Source of the DNA: Prunus persica
Lineage: Eukaryota; Streptophyta; Magnoliopsida; Rosales; Rosaceae
NCBI RefSeq assembly: GCF_000346465.2
Contig: NC_034010.1
Location: forward strand, 4,451,003-4,515,002
Direction: 5' to 3'
DNA: 64,000 nucleotides
Part shown: in pieces, positions 9,786 through 20,088 of the stretch
Position numbering within the stretch: the stretch's first letter is position 1
Layout of the letters: every line of letters begins with the position of its first letter
The notes under the pieces: generated by a model
Seen by the model: only the letters and a program-made list of their open reading frames with translations
What the model was told of the DNA's origin: nothing
Database searches by the model: none
Made by a program: the position numbers and the translations under genes

Positions 9786-10886
9786 TTAATGGTTTCCATC
9801 ATTTAACCAATCCGTGTTGCTAGGTCCATCGTCACGAAAAAGTCTTCGTCTCATAATATCCCTTCGTTCTAGCTTCCAATATTGTTTTGTTTCAGGGGAC
9901 ATATGGCTTGTATCCATGACCATGGTTTCCCGATCTTTTTTTTCAATGTTTTGTTCGCGTACATACTCCCTTTCTTTGCGTACATACTCCCTTTCTTTTG
10001 CATATTCTACTTGAATAGCCATATCGTGCTCTTGTTGTTTCAAGTCCATTTCAATTCTCATGGCTTGGTGCTTTGAAAGTTCCTCCAAAAATTGAGATGC
10101 ATTCTTGCTAGAATTACTCCCTCTCTTCGCCTTCGCCGCCTTCCTCCCAATAGGCCTTGGCTCATTTTCAATGGGTGAGTCTAGATTCATCGGGGAATCC
10201 ATAGGTGAATCCGATGCAGGCGTCTCACGAAGTGGAGTCTCGTTCAAGACTACCGTCGGACCGGTTGGAATAATTTGGAATCTCTTACAAGTCTTCACCA
10301 CCTCCCAACAATGGGTATGGTTGAAACTTTTTTTTCCTTGGCCAGTAGCACCAAACCACATTTGTGCTTGTATAATCTATAAAAAAATGAAATGGAAATG
10401 CAAGAGAATTTTTAAAATATTGGCAATGCAACATGTAAAAAAAAACTAATGGAAATTAAAGAAATAATAAAAAAATACAACATGTATTAAAAAAAACTAG
10501 AGACATATTAACAAAATATATAAATTGCAAGAAACATTTAAATAAAAATTAATATGACATAGAAATTAATAGAAGAAAAATGACAAATAATTTACCTCAC
10601 TGCTAAGATTTTCTCCACTTCGATGGTTGTCAATCGCTTTTGTTAAGGCATTTCTCCTTTTCCCCAACTCTTTATTAAGAACTTTCCACCTACTGGATAA
10701 TGCCATTTCTGTACGTGTAGAACCAATTGCCCTTTCACAAAATGCTTGATGAATTTTTTTCCACATATGAGAAAATTTAATCTCATTGCCCGTTACGGGA
10801 CAATGACTAACTTGGACCCAAGCCTCACACAAGCTAACATCTTCCATCATGCTCCATGCCCCTCCATTTTCATTAGAAGAACCCAT
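9786..10886 (-). CDS. Harbinger ORF2: Myb/SANT-like, NAM-associated C-terminal domain protein
   Basis: This is a two-exon gene. Exon 1 is 10886-10596 (97 codons), ending at donor GTGAG|GTAAAT. Exon 2 is 10376-9786 (196 residues plus stop), starting after acceptor TTTTATAG. The junction is in phase 0 and gives an open protein of 293 residues. The N-terminal part (GGAWSMMEDVSLCEAWVQVS, later MWKKIHQAFCE and SSRWKVLN) is the SANT/Myb-like trihelix seen in the second protein of PIF/Harbinger elements. The C-terminal part is a charged coiled coil (MRIEMDLKQQEHDMAIQVE, then KEREYVRKEREYVREQ) ending in YWKLERRDIMRRRLF, as in the No-apical-meristem-associated C-terminal domain. In this superfamily the protein binds terminal sequence and brings the transposase into the nucleus. 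It is intact although its partner transposase is not. Confidence 0.85.
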
Positions 10887-11210
10887 AATATGCTAGAAAA
10901 AAATTACAACTTCAAAGTGAAAAAATATTGAATAGAAAGTGAATAAAATTTGAGGAGAAAGTGAACAATAGTAGAAGGAGAAGAAAATATATGAGGAGTT
11001 GGTGTTAAAAGTGAAGAGTATTGGTTGGTATTTATACACAAAAAATTTTGTAATTTTTGTGTTTTTTTTTTTTGAAAAATTCGATTTTTTTTGGCAGAAA
11101 AATTGGCTGCCGTTGGATTGAAGAAAAAGTTCTAATCGGAGCGACCAGAGGCCGCCACGTGTCAAAGAGCCGTTGGCGGCACTGTAGCGCTGATTTGAAA
11201 TTTTTTTTAA

Positions 11211-11239
11211 CGTTGGCGCGTGCAATGCACGCGCCAACG
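11211..11239. repeat. Perfect GC-rich palindrome near the right end of the Harbinger element
   Basis: CGTTGGCGCGTGCA and its exact reverse complement flank a single A: 14-bp arms with a 1-bp centre. T-rich sequence on the left and A-rich sequence on the right extend the symmetry. It lies about 215 bp inside the right terminus in a GC-rich subterminal region. It may be a protein-binding or hairpin site of the transposon; function is unproven. Confidence 0.8.
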
Positions 11240-11451
11240 GTAAAAAAAAATTCAAAACTTCAGGGCTGACGCCATGCTGGCGTCAGCTATTTTGTCCCAG
11301 ACTTCGGGCCCGAGGTCGGGCCGAATTCGCCTTCGGGCCTGCCCGTTTTGATGGCCCCCACTCTCGCCCGGGCTGAACTTTTGCTGCTGGACTTCGTTTT
11401 TTGCCCCAAACCCCCCCCAGTCCGAGTTTTCCAGCCCTGCTGGAAATGCTC

Positions 11452-12679
11452 TTAGTGCATCCACTGTTGGAGAATCTTGGTTGTGGACGCTCTCCTTTGA
11501 TCACCAACAGTAGATTGAGGCGTATAAGTTATTGTTTTTAAAAATAGATCCACCCTTTTGAGATAATATCTCGATGTAGTAGGTTATGACGTCTTACCTT
11601 TTAGAATACAACAAATTTTGATCCTTGTAAATATACACTCGCAATATTTAAATCAGATGAACATTTGAATCTTTCCCTTGAGAAATAAAATAAAATTAAC
11701 ACAATACAAAACTGTATGAAAATTGTGAGGAAAGGAAATAATGTGGGAGGACAGAACTTGAGAGAAAAAAATGCTCGAATTAAGATATCTGTTCAGCCAA
11801 AATAGCCAAAGCTATATATAGAAGTTGCTGACCCCAAAGAGACGTTGGTCATTAAAGATAAAATTTTGCCGTTTGATGAATAATGGTGGCACAGTTTAGA
11901 AATTGAATACTGATACCAATAGACCAATTAAATATATATAAACACAAATGGTTATGTAATCAAGACCTTCAGCAAATCAAAGTGATCATATAAGCAAAAG
12001 CTTTTCCTGTAGGAATCAAATAAATTGAAGGCAAAGTGTACGTTAAAACCAAAGTCAGCCAACAGAATTTAATGCCCAGAATAAACAAACAAGTAAATGA
12101 TATTTGAGTGGGTCTACAGTAATTTTCACAATTAAACCAATTAAACGTTATCAGCAATCAGAATAAGATTCAAATTGAAGAAAGCAATTAAATCAAATCA
12201 ACTAAATGTTCATCCGTTTTACATTTGTTCATGCGATGGTATGGTAAAGTTCCCTATTATCTCGAAAATTATTGACTGATTAATAAGTCAACTTTCTTTA
12301 GTGTGCAAGCGTGCCACTACCAACAATGAAAATCCTAATAGACTTCTTAAAAATAGATAACTTGCGCCCCAAGTTACAAGCGATTGTGAATTTGGGTGAG
12401 GAATATCTCTCAAGTAAGTTCTTTTCTTGCCTCAGACGAGTGAGGACTTCACGTTTTTTCACAGTACAAAACTGGTAGCTCTGGCCAAAATAAATTATAA
12501 GAAAGTGAACTGTTTTAGGCAGAACTACCTTTTACAAAGCTCAAAAAGGAAAGCCAACTCTAAAAAAGACAAAAGGAGGGCTGGACTTCCATTTCTGCCT
12601 GGATAGATGCTTCTGATCCGGGCTAGACTGGGTATGTCTGTACTGGACTGGGACTATCAACACCTTCAACTATCAAGTT
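11452..12679. other. Intergenic DNA between Harbinger element and LRR remnant
   Basis: No gene is seen. From 11452 to about 11775, and again from about 12070 to 12208, the sequence is colinear with 18849-19305 beyond the second CNL gene. About 295 bp (11775-12070) is missing from that second copy. The rest (12209-12679) is unique AT-rich DNA leading into the LRR remnant. Confidence 0.7.
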
Positions 12680-13065
12680 TCAGCTGTAAGGAATTTGAGA
12701 TATGTTAACCCAATCTTTTCCCGTCTTATTATCATACCTTTTCTCTAGGCCAGAACATTTGTAGATCAGAAGTAAAGAAAGAGATGGCTGCAAACCCTCT
12801 TTTAGCATGAATTGGAGATTGTCACACCAACTAATATAAATCCTTTGAAGAGAAGTGAGGTGTTGAAGTTGCAGAAATTCGAGAGTAGGACAGCTTTCCA
12901 TTCGTAGGTGTTGGAGAGAAGTGAGGTTTCCCTTTCTGTTCAAAGATTTCAGACTTGTAATTTCGTTGATGCGTTGAGTGTGAAGAGTGGTAGGAAGCAG
13001 CTGTTGCTTGAGCAACGTCTCCAAGATATTGTCACTTCCCCTGCCACCAATTGTAAAGTTTTTAG
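12680..13065 (-). pseudogene. C-terminal LRR fragment of a third CNL gene
   Basis: The frame ending at 12680 encodes about 125 residues that match only the last part of the two complete CNL proteins. Landmarks are GGRGSDNILETLLKQQLLPT, SLKSLNRKGNLTSLQ, CSGLEKRYDNKTGKDWVNIS and QIPYS before the stop. Similarity stops abruptly at about 13065. No NB-ARC or coiled coil lies upstream, and the stretch includes about 20 extra residues of LRR not present in the complete copies. It is therefore a truncated remnant of a diverged paralogue. The next sequence (13070-13400) holds a short duplicated tract, GAACTACAAGAGCAAA at about 13067 and 13327, which may mark the rearrangement. Confidence 0.85.
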
Positions 13066-13671
13066 AACTACAAGAGCAAAACATATCCAATTCCTAGATG
13101 TTGGAATAAAACAAATTTGGCACCAGGAAATATGTCGATCGACTATTTATAAATTATTCTGCAAGTTTAATTGTGAGAGATTTCAAATTTCTCTGTCATT
13201 AAAAAGTTATGATGGTGAGGGAGGCAAAAGAATGGAAGGAAAATAAATATTAGAATGTACACCTCCAGATCTTCTGCTAATGGATCTAATTGTAACTTTC
13301 CATTTGTGAACCGATTTTTGTGATCAGAACTACAAGAGCAAAGCATATCTACACACGCTTCAAGCTGGTAACAGAATGAAGAAGATGAGAAAGCCACCTA
13401 TGCCAATGGGGACGGAAGTAAGGATGCAAGTTTGTGCCATGCCACCTATGTCAAAAGTAGGCTTCTGCAGTTGAAAATAACCAATAAGCATCGATGAAAA
13501 CTGTGTTGTTTTTAGACCCGAAAAAAACTGTTTTGTTTTCTTTTTCAATTTTTTTTTTCCCATTAGGAGCATGCTTTCATTAAGGAAAGAAAAACGAAAA
13601 CATTACAAAACAGGGCACAAGTTATCTACTGGATAAGCAAAGACTACCCGACTAAAACCGCAAACCAGAGA
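13066..13671. other. Intergenic DNA between LRR remnant and 3' flank of CNL copy 2
   Basis: No supported gene. Contains the second occurrence of the GAACTACAAGAGCAAA tract (about 13327) and a T-rich run (about 13530-13560). The open frames here are short and not protein-like. Confidence 0.6.
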
Positions 13672-14499
13672 TAAAACATCCTAACATTACAACATGAATG
13701 AAATCTAAAAACAGAGAAAAGGATACAGATAACTTGATCAAACAACTTAAGCTCACAGGTTATCTTTAGGCATCAAACACAATTTAAACTAGCTCAAATG
13801 AGACTCAACTTAAGCTTATGAGAAAGTACCTAAAAATGTTGTACATTCGATGCCTGTATGCAGAAATGCGTCAAATTGAGATATTCCAGGCGAGCCTCTC
13901 TGTTTCTCCTCGTCGTAACAACTGTAAGGCTATAAACAATGGCAAACCCCTCATCTGGAAATGGCACGCAAAGAAACCTTGCAAATGAAAAGCTCTCTAC
14001 GAGAAGGTATGCTGTCCTGCAAAAGGCTACTAATTATTCAGCATTTGAGACTTAACAACACCAATTAGAAATATAGTAAATAGAACGAGATTTTTATTGA
14101 GAACAATAATAATAGAAATCAGATTGAAAGTCGTTGTTAAGCACAAATTGTTTTTTTTCTGGAAAATGATTTTAATCGGAAAATAACAAGAAACCAGTAA
14201 ACAGCAGTGCCAAATGTAATTGACAAAAATCTATGATATGTAAAGAAGATAATACAATGAACTTGGGGGCATAAAAATAGTAACAAATATGCATCTCGGT
14301 TTATTTGGGGACATGAATTTGGGAAATCCAATATATATTTGAGTTTTTTTATAAGAAAAATAATATGTATTTTGGTATTTGGATTCAATTAGAAGAAAAC
14401 CAGTTAAGCCAGTTATTTGAAGTACATACCTGAGTTTGATTTGAGAGTTGAGAGTGAAACATCGGATGCAAGGAATGTGTGTGAGAGAGAGAGCTCATA
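13672..14499 (-). other. 3' UTR and flank of the second CNL gene (copy C)
   Basis: Nearly identical to 1512-2380, including the minus-strand donor CTCAG|GTATGT (about 14430) and acceptor TTTTGCAG|GACAGC (about 14022). Left-hand homology begins at AAACATCCTAACATTACA (about 13675). This defines one edge of the duplicated unit. Confidence 0.7.
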
Positions 14500-17400
14500 T
14501 CATATGATCACTTCTTTGCCTATCTTGATGCATGGAATGTGAGATATGTCAGCCCAAGCTTTTCCTGTCTTCTTCTTATACCTTTTTTCCAGGGCAGAAC
14601 AATTAGAGATGCTCAGAAAAGAAAGAGAAGTGAGGTCATTAAGTCCCTTTGAGTCCAAAGATTTCAGACTTGAAAGTTGACTGATCTCGAGGCGTTGAAG
14701 AGTTTTAGGGAGCAGCTGTTGCTTGAGCAACGTCTCCAAGATTTCGTCACTTCCCCTGCCACCAATTCCAAATTTTTCAAGGGAGACAAGTCCTTGCAAA
14801 CCCCAGTACTCTGCCACTGATGAAGCCCTCAGTCTCTCACAGTTCTCAATGGTAAAATATTGGAGGTTGCGAGGCAAACCCCCATCTTCTGCAATTGACT
14901 CCAGATTTGGAAGATCCCCTATTTTCAAATATCGAAGGCGTGTGAGGGTGTGAATGCGTTCAGGTAATGACTTCAACTTCTTGCAATTGATGAATTCCAA
15001 TGAAGTCAGGTTGGGAGCGGGCAATCCTCCCCAGGGAAAACAAACCAGATTTGGACAGTGTGAGATAGCGAGACGACTGAGATTCTCATCAACTCCTTCT
15101 TCTTCAATCAAGGAAAGGGATTCCAGATTCTCACACTCGCTAAAGAAAAGCGACGTCAATTTGGGAAAAATGCCCAGCGGGAAGGACCTCATTGAATCAC
15201 AGCTACGGAATATCGTCAAATGCCAGAGCGATGTTAATTTGGCCAACAACTCATGAGGTAATTCTAATCTACTACAAAAGTCTATCACAAGTGATGTCAA
15301 CGTAGTGGGTAGCCCATCTTCAGGGAACGACGACAGGGTTGGACAATTAATTAGACTCAAACTTTGAAGACGATTGATGTTGGGCAAGCACTGTATGTCA
15401 TTTAAACTCCAAATCTCAAGTTTGGACAGGAGCTTTGTCTCTAGTAATGATAACACACCGCCAAGTGTTTGTTCAGTTTCAAAAATTCCTCCTCCTATCA
15501 TCAATTCTTCAAGAGATTTGTAATCCATTTTAACACTAGTAGCAGTAGTGGCCCTTTGATCATGTAAAACCCCACACCCTTCCACTGTAAGCTTCTTCAA
15601 GCGAGGCAGATCACAAGTCAAGCTTCCTCTCAGCTTTGGACAATGCCGTAGTATGAGCTCCTGGAGACAAGGAAAGTCTACACCTCCACTTCCACTTGGT
15701 ACCCATTCCTCCCACTCTGCCATGTTACAAAACTCCAGCCTCTCCAGTGATTTAAATGGCTGAATTACAGAAGATCCAGTGCTGCCATAAAACTCAACAC
15801 CAATCTTCTTAACAAGTTTCATTTTTGTTATGTAGAGCTCTTTGAGGGTAGGTAGCCGCCCAACCGGTGGCAGCGACGAACAATTACTACAATCACTAAT
15901 ACACATGACTTGTATGTTGGACAAGGACGAGCCGCCTAGCCAATTCGGGAAATCTTTTCCACCATACCCACTGATGGTTAGTTTCTCCAGATTCACACAA
16001 GGCTGGAGCTTCTCAAGTACATCTTTCTCCTTTTGGGAATCATCCGCATCCTCACCACCCCATTCCAACTCTAACTCTTTGAGATCTTTCTTATCCTTCA
16101 AATTTGCTTGCAAGGCATCCCTAGTATCAACTATATTTCGTAGCTGCAAAATTGAAAGTTTTCCTCCAAGATGTGGAAGCTCCCCCAATTCTCCAATAGT
16201 CAACCCAGTAGATTTGCCCACAATAAAAGCGGACAATGTTCTCAAGCTTTTCAATGTACTCATTTGCCTTGGCATCTCTACAATTTTAGTTCCACTGAAG
16301 TCAAGATGATGCAAATTAATTAATTCACACATGTCTACAGGCAATTTAGTAAGAGACTTACAACCTCCCAACATTAATTTCTGTAAATTTATCAATTTTC
16401 TCAGGTCTGCCGGTAATTCAACGAGACGAGAACAATTTGACAATAATAATGTCTGCAAATTGTAGAGGCTGCAAAGTACACTGGGTAACGTTTCAATTGC
16501 AGTATCGGAGAGATCCAAATAGCGCAAGTGAATGAGCTTTTTAATGGAATCAGGTAACTCAGTGACATTCTTATAACAGGACAACGACAACACCCGTAAA
16601 CATGTTAGTGATGGCAACAAATTATGCAGAACCTTTTTACTTACATAATAACTGTCAACATACCTAAAATATGGTTTTAAAGAGAGAGATAGAAAGGTAC
16701 GCAAACACTTAGCCCCTTTTAATGGCTCAAATTTAACAGCAACATCTAATTCTTCCCTGCTATAAGACAAATGGCGAACTCTTTCTACTTCATGTGATTC
16801 CTTCCCTTCCCACCTGGAGCAAAATCCTTTAGACATGAACACCGCCAAGTCATTGATGAGATCATGCATGACGAAACTTGAATTCCCTGACGTTTGAAAC
16901 AATGATCGGGATAACAGTTCATCAAAATATTCCTTAGCCACTTCTTCCATGCTGTCCCCATTCTCCGCTTGGGGAATTAAACCTTCCGCCATCCAAAGAA
17001 AAACAACATTTTCTACCTTGAATTCATAGTCTTTTGGAAAAATTGAACAATAAATAAAGCATCGCTTTAACTTAGCTGGAAGATAATGATAACTCAATCC
17101 TAGAGCGGGAAGAATGTCACTTTTCTCGTAAGGTAAGTCCCAAATGCTGCTGTTTAGTACTCTGTTCCATACCTCAGAGTCTGGCCTCGAACGTAACACA
17201 CCGCCAAGTGTTTGCGCAGCTAAAGGCAACCCATTGCACTTGCGTGCAATTTTCTTGCCGATTTCTTCCAAGCTTGGATCAGAACTAGAGTTTACATTTG
17301 CATGTTTTGCAAGTAAGAACCAGCAATCTTCATGCGACAATGGTTTCAAGGTGTGAATAGGAACATTTTGCATGAAAGATGCTATATTTTTGTTCCGTGT

Positions 17401-18417
17401 TGTTACGAGGACTTTACTTCCCCTTGCCCCTGAAGTAAAAGGAGTTTGGAGGTAGTTCCAATCAGTATATTTCTCATTCCAAAAGTCATCCAATACAAAC
17501 AAAAATTTCTTCCCACTCAGTTCTTCACTTAGCTTAACTTGAAGCAAATTCAGATCTGTCAGAAGAGTAATTTGATTCAGATCTGTCTTATTACAAGGTT
17601 CTGAAGTCACTGACTCGAGAAGAGTAATTTGCTTCAGATCTGTCTTATTACAAGGTTCTAAAGTCACCGACTGGAGAAGAGTTTTAGTTACCCTGATAGC
17701 ATCATAATCTTCTGAAACACAAGCCCAAGCCTTAAGGGTAAAATGCTCTTTCACCTTATTGTCATTGTAAAGCATTCGAGCAAGGGTTGTCTTGCCAACC
17801 CCACCCATTCCAACAATGGGGATGACAGACACATTTTCCTCGCTTGCATCATCGAATAACACTTCTAATAAATTTTGTTTGGCTTCATCTCTCCCATATA
17901 CACAAGGTTCATGAACCAAGGAAGTTGTTGGAGTTCTTTGTGAAACCTTTCTCCCAACATCTTCTCTCAGATCAAGAGCACCTTTCAGTTGTACAAAATG
18001 TTCTAATCTTTGTAACAACTCTTGTATCTTAGCATTCATGCTTTGATAAAACTTATTACGAGAAGTAGAGAGGAGGTTCCGAACCTTGTTGGTTAATTTG
18101 TCCGCTGTTTGAGCTTCACCTTCTAGCTTGCATCGCAAAGCTTCATAGTTGATCTCATCCAGCAAGTCCTCAGCATCAAAGACTGCATGTTTGAGGTCGT
18201 CAAGCCAATCTCTCACAGCTGGTTTCTCAATTTGCTTCTCCTCTGCATCATCGAGGACTGCGTTCAAGGTCAACAGGGTCCTCTTTAGTTTCATGAGGAG
18301 AGGTTGATCGAGTTTCTTGTGCCGAAATAAGTCGATGAAGTCGGGTGAAGCAATTCTGTCACAAATCACCTGGATGGAAGCAGAAATTAAGGCCTCTCCA
18401 ATCAAAGCTCCAGCCAT
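14500..18417 (-). CDS. CC-NBS-LRR (CNL) disease resistance protein, RPP13-like type, copy 2
   Basis: The single-exon frame encodes 1305 residues and is a close paralogue of the gene at 2381-6343. It has the same Rx-type coiled coil (DAEDLLDEI), P-loop GMGGVGKTT at 203-211, kinase-2 LFVLDDFW at 306-313, RNBS-B, GLPLAA, MHD followed by LINDLA, and a long irregular LRR region ending in KIGKEVII. Two differences stand out. There is a 28-residue insertion between RNBS-A and kinase-2 (about 246-290), built from repeated ESVTSEPCNKTDLNQITLL-like units. There is also only one copy of the 48-codon LRR unit duplicated in copy 1. It keeps seven residues (ETEQTLG-like) before GVLSLLETK that copy 1 has lost. 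Presumed role: cytoplasmic immune receptor. Whether the enlarged NB-ARC still works as a switch is open. Its promoter is about 700 bp shorter than that of copy 1. Confidence 0.95.
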   Translation of the reverse strand: MAGALIGEALISASIQVICDRIASPDFIDLFRHKKLDQPLLMKLKRTLLTLNAVLDDAEEKQIEKPAVRDWLDDLKHAVFDAEDLLDEINYEALRCKLEGEAQTADKLTNKVRNLLSTSRNKFYQSMNAKIQELLQRLEHFVQLKGALDLREDVGRKVSQRTPTTSLVHEPCVYGRDEAKQNLLEVLFDDASEENVSVIPIVGMGGVGKTTLARMLYNDNKVKEHFTLKAWACVSEDYDAIRVTKTLLQSVTLEPCNKTDLKQITLLESVTSEPCNKTDLNQITLLTDLNLLQVKLSEELSGKKFLFVLDDFWNEKYTDWNYLQTPFTSGARGSKVLVTTRNKNIASFMQNVPIHTLKPLSHEDCWFLLAKHANVNSSSDPSLEEIGKKIARKCNGLPLAAQTLGGVLRSRPDSEVWNRVLNSSIWDLPYEKSDILPALGLSYHYLPAKLKRCFIYCSIFPKDYEFKVENVVFLWMAEGLIPQAENGDSMEEVAKEYFDELLSRSLFQTSGNSSFVMHDLINDLAVFMSKGFCSRWEGKESHEVERVRHLSYSREELDVAVKFEPLKGAKCLRTFLSLSLKPYFRYVDSYYVSKKVLHNLLPSLTCLRVLSLSCYKNVTELPDSIKKLIHLRYLDLSDTAIETLPSVLCSLYNLQTLLLSNCSRLVELPADLRKLINLQKLMLGGCKSLTKLPVDMCELINLHHLDFSGTKIVEMPRQMSTLKSLRTLSAFIVGKSTGLTIGELGELPHLGGKLSILQLRNIVDTRDALQANLKDKKDLKELELEWGGEDADDSQKEKDVLEKLQPCVNLEKLTISGYGGKDFPNWLGGSSLSNIQVMCISDCSNCSSLPPVGRLPTLKELYITKMKLVKKIGVEFYGSTGSSVIQPFKSLERLEFCNMAEWEEWVPSGSGGVDFPCLQELILRHCPKLRGSLTCDLPRLKKLTVEGCGVLHDQRATTATSVKMDYKSLEELMIGGGIFETEQTLGGVLSLLETKLLSKLEIWSLNDIQCLPNINRLQSLSLINCPTLSSFPEDGLPTTLTSLVIDFCSRLELPHELLAKLTSLWHLTIFRSCDSMRSFPLGIFPKLTSLFFSECENLESLSLIEEEGVDENLSRLAISHCPNLVCFPWGGLPAPNLTSLEFINCKKLKSLPERIHTLTRLRYLKIGDLPNLESIAEDGGLPRNLQYFTIENCERLRASSVAEYWGLQGLVSLEKFGIGGRGSDEILETLLKQQLLPKTLQRLEISQLSSLKSLDSKGLNDLTSLSFLSISNCSALEKRYKKKTGKAWADISHIPCIKIGKEVII
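17551..17680 (-). repeat. 57-bp tandem repeat within the NB-ARC of CNL copy 2
   Basis: Two 57-bp units (17561-17617 and 17618-17674) start with AGAAGAGTAATTTG and run through CAGATCTGTCTTATTACAAG to the conserved CGA(C)TC/GG end. A partial third CAGATCTGTC lies at 17551. Relative to copy 1 this adds 84 bp in frame, 28 residues between RNBS-A and kinase-2. The units differ by a few bases, so the duplication is not brand new. Confidence 0.9.
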
Positions 18418-19305
18418 TTTTCTCTTCTTTTCTTTGGAAGGGAATTGGATGAAAGTAACTTGGAAATACAGGTAAGGCAGTATGAAAGCTTTTTATGTAT
18501 TTATTTGAAAATTTTGAGAATTAAAAATAATAATAAAAAGAGCATCATATCCTTTCAACAATTGGACCCACACGGCTAAGGGACACTTTTTCTCCCGGTT
18601 TGGACTGTTCGAACTTGGAGTGGAGGATGACTAGACAAGACAAGACAACAACGACACGCACCAGACCCCAGTGCCGTTGATCTCTTTGTAAATCTATGGC
18701 TCTTACCAGATTTCAAAATGTAAAGTAGAAGAAGAAAAGTAAGCTATTCAAAAGCATATTTCAAATACCATATATAAAAAGTAAATTGGGAAAAATCATG
18801 GAATGTGACATTGTTGATAAAAGTTGTTTGTGGAACATTAGAAAGTTATTAGTGCATCCAGTGTTGGAGAATCTTGGTTGTGGATGCTCTCATTTGATCA
18901 CGAACAGTAAATTGAGGCGTGTAAGTTACTGTTCTTAAGAGTAGATCTGCTCCTTTGAGATAATATCTCGGTGTATCAGGTTATAACGTCCTACCTTCCA
19001 AAATACAACTTTTGATCCTTATAAACATACACTCTCAATACTTAGATCGGATGAACACTTGAATCTTTTCATTGGGAAGTAAAATAAAATTAGCACAATA
19101 CAAAACTGTATGAAAATTGTGAGGAAAGGAAATAATGTGGGAGGACAGAAATTGAAAGAAAAAAAAAAAGCCCAGAATAAACAAACAAGTAAATGATATT
19201 TGAGTGGGTCTATAGTATTTTTCACAATTAAACCAATTAAACGTTATCACCAATCAGAATAAAGATTCAAATTGAAGAAAGCAATTAAATCAAATCAACT
19301 AACGT
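18418..19305 (-). promoter_or_regulatory. Upstream region of CNL copy 2, with the unoccupied Harbinger target site
   Basis: The first 90 bases match the leader of copy 1. Sequence then jumps at about 18507 to the equivalent of 7132, through a TAT microhomology, so copy 2 lacks 6431-7131. The rest is colinear with 7132-7476 followed directly by 11452 onward. The single TTA at 18849-18851 is the empty target site of the Harbinger insertion in the other unit. Homology ends at about 19305. Confidence 0.8.
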
Positions 19306-20088
19306 TCAAACATTAAAGTTGATTTTGAATTCTAAAATATTTGGTATTGAAACATATTTTGAAATACTCATTAAGATAAAAAACCAACATCCAAATATTT
19401 GGTATTTGATTTTTCTTCAATGTTCATATGCATGTATGAAGTGCATATGCCAATTGCTCCGAGCCGAGTGATTTAATTGTTTTTAAATCACTTGTTGAAT
19501 GCGGCAGGGTAGTACCACTTTTAGCATGTGAAGATATGTGAATTGTAATTTGTTGATACATAATTTATTTGCAGCTTGCTTCCTCCATTGTGTTTATACA
19601 TTTTGCTTGGGCATGACAGTATTCTAATTTATAAGAACACTCTTCAGTGGGTTTTGGAGAAAACATCTACTAGGTACTTCTAAAAGAATGTATTAACTAA
19701 CAAGATTAAGGGTTCAATTTGTACATCAATATAAATAACCTCATATATATATATATATATACCTCAAAAGCTTGTCAACTTCACAACACCTATGAAACAC
19801 GTATGGCAAACTGCCACCTCTCTCTGCCTCCGTTGTGTCCCCTATAATTAACAGTAAGGCAAGACAATTTCCCCCCGTTTCCTATCTATCCATCTCTTGT
19901 ACTCTTCTGTATTAACAAATAAATTATCCCTTCAGAGCCCATTACAACAAAGTTATAGTTTCGGGGCAGATCTGATCGCATTGTGCGGTCACAATGGCAT
20001 TCGCACTTATCTGCACAAGCCGAGAGAGGGCGAGAACCCCTGAAACTGGAGGAGCCAATTGAGAAGAACATAAGTTGGATGAGTTGTG
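19306..20088. other. Intergenic DNA between CNL cluster and KEG-type gene
   Basis: Nothing gene-like. A short AT microsatellite lies at about 19743-19761. The last 200-300 bases are the presumed 3' UTR of the minus-strand KEG-type gene. Confidence 0.6.

Larger units (their letters stand above)
7477..11451 (+). mobile_element. PIF/Harbinger DNA transposon, complete ends, two genes
   Basis: The element is 3975 bp. Its termini are imperfect inverted repeats: GAGCACTTTCATCAG at the left, and the complement of CTGGAAATGCTC preceded by GCAG at the right. It is flanked by a 3-bp TTA target-site duplication (7474-7476 and 11452-11454), diagnostic of the PIF/Harbinger superfamily. It carries the two genes of this superfamily in convergent orientation: a DDE nuclease-type transposase on the plus strand and a Myb/SANT-like DNA-binding protein on the minus strand. 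The paralogous segment near 18841-18860 reads GAAAGTTATTAGTGCATCC without an insertion and so shows the empty site. The transposase has two nonsense codons, so this copy is probably no longer autonomous. Confidence 0.93.

Noticed and set aside
11283..11507. GC-rich open frames at the right end of the Harbinger element
   Set aside because: They cross the transposon terminus and flank, have no start context and arise from the GC-rich subterminal sequence.
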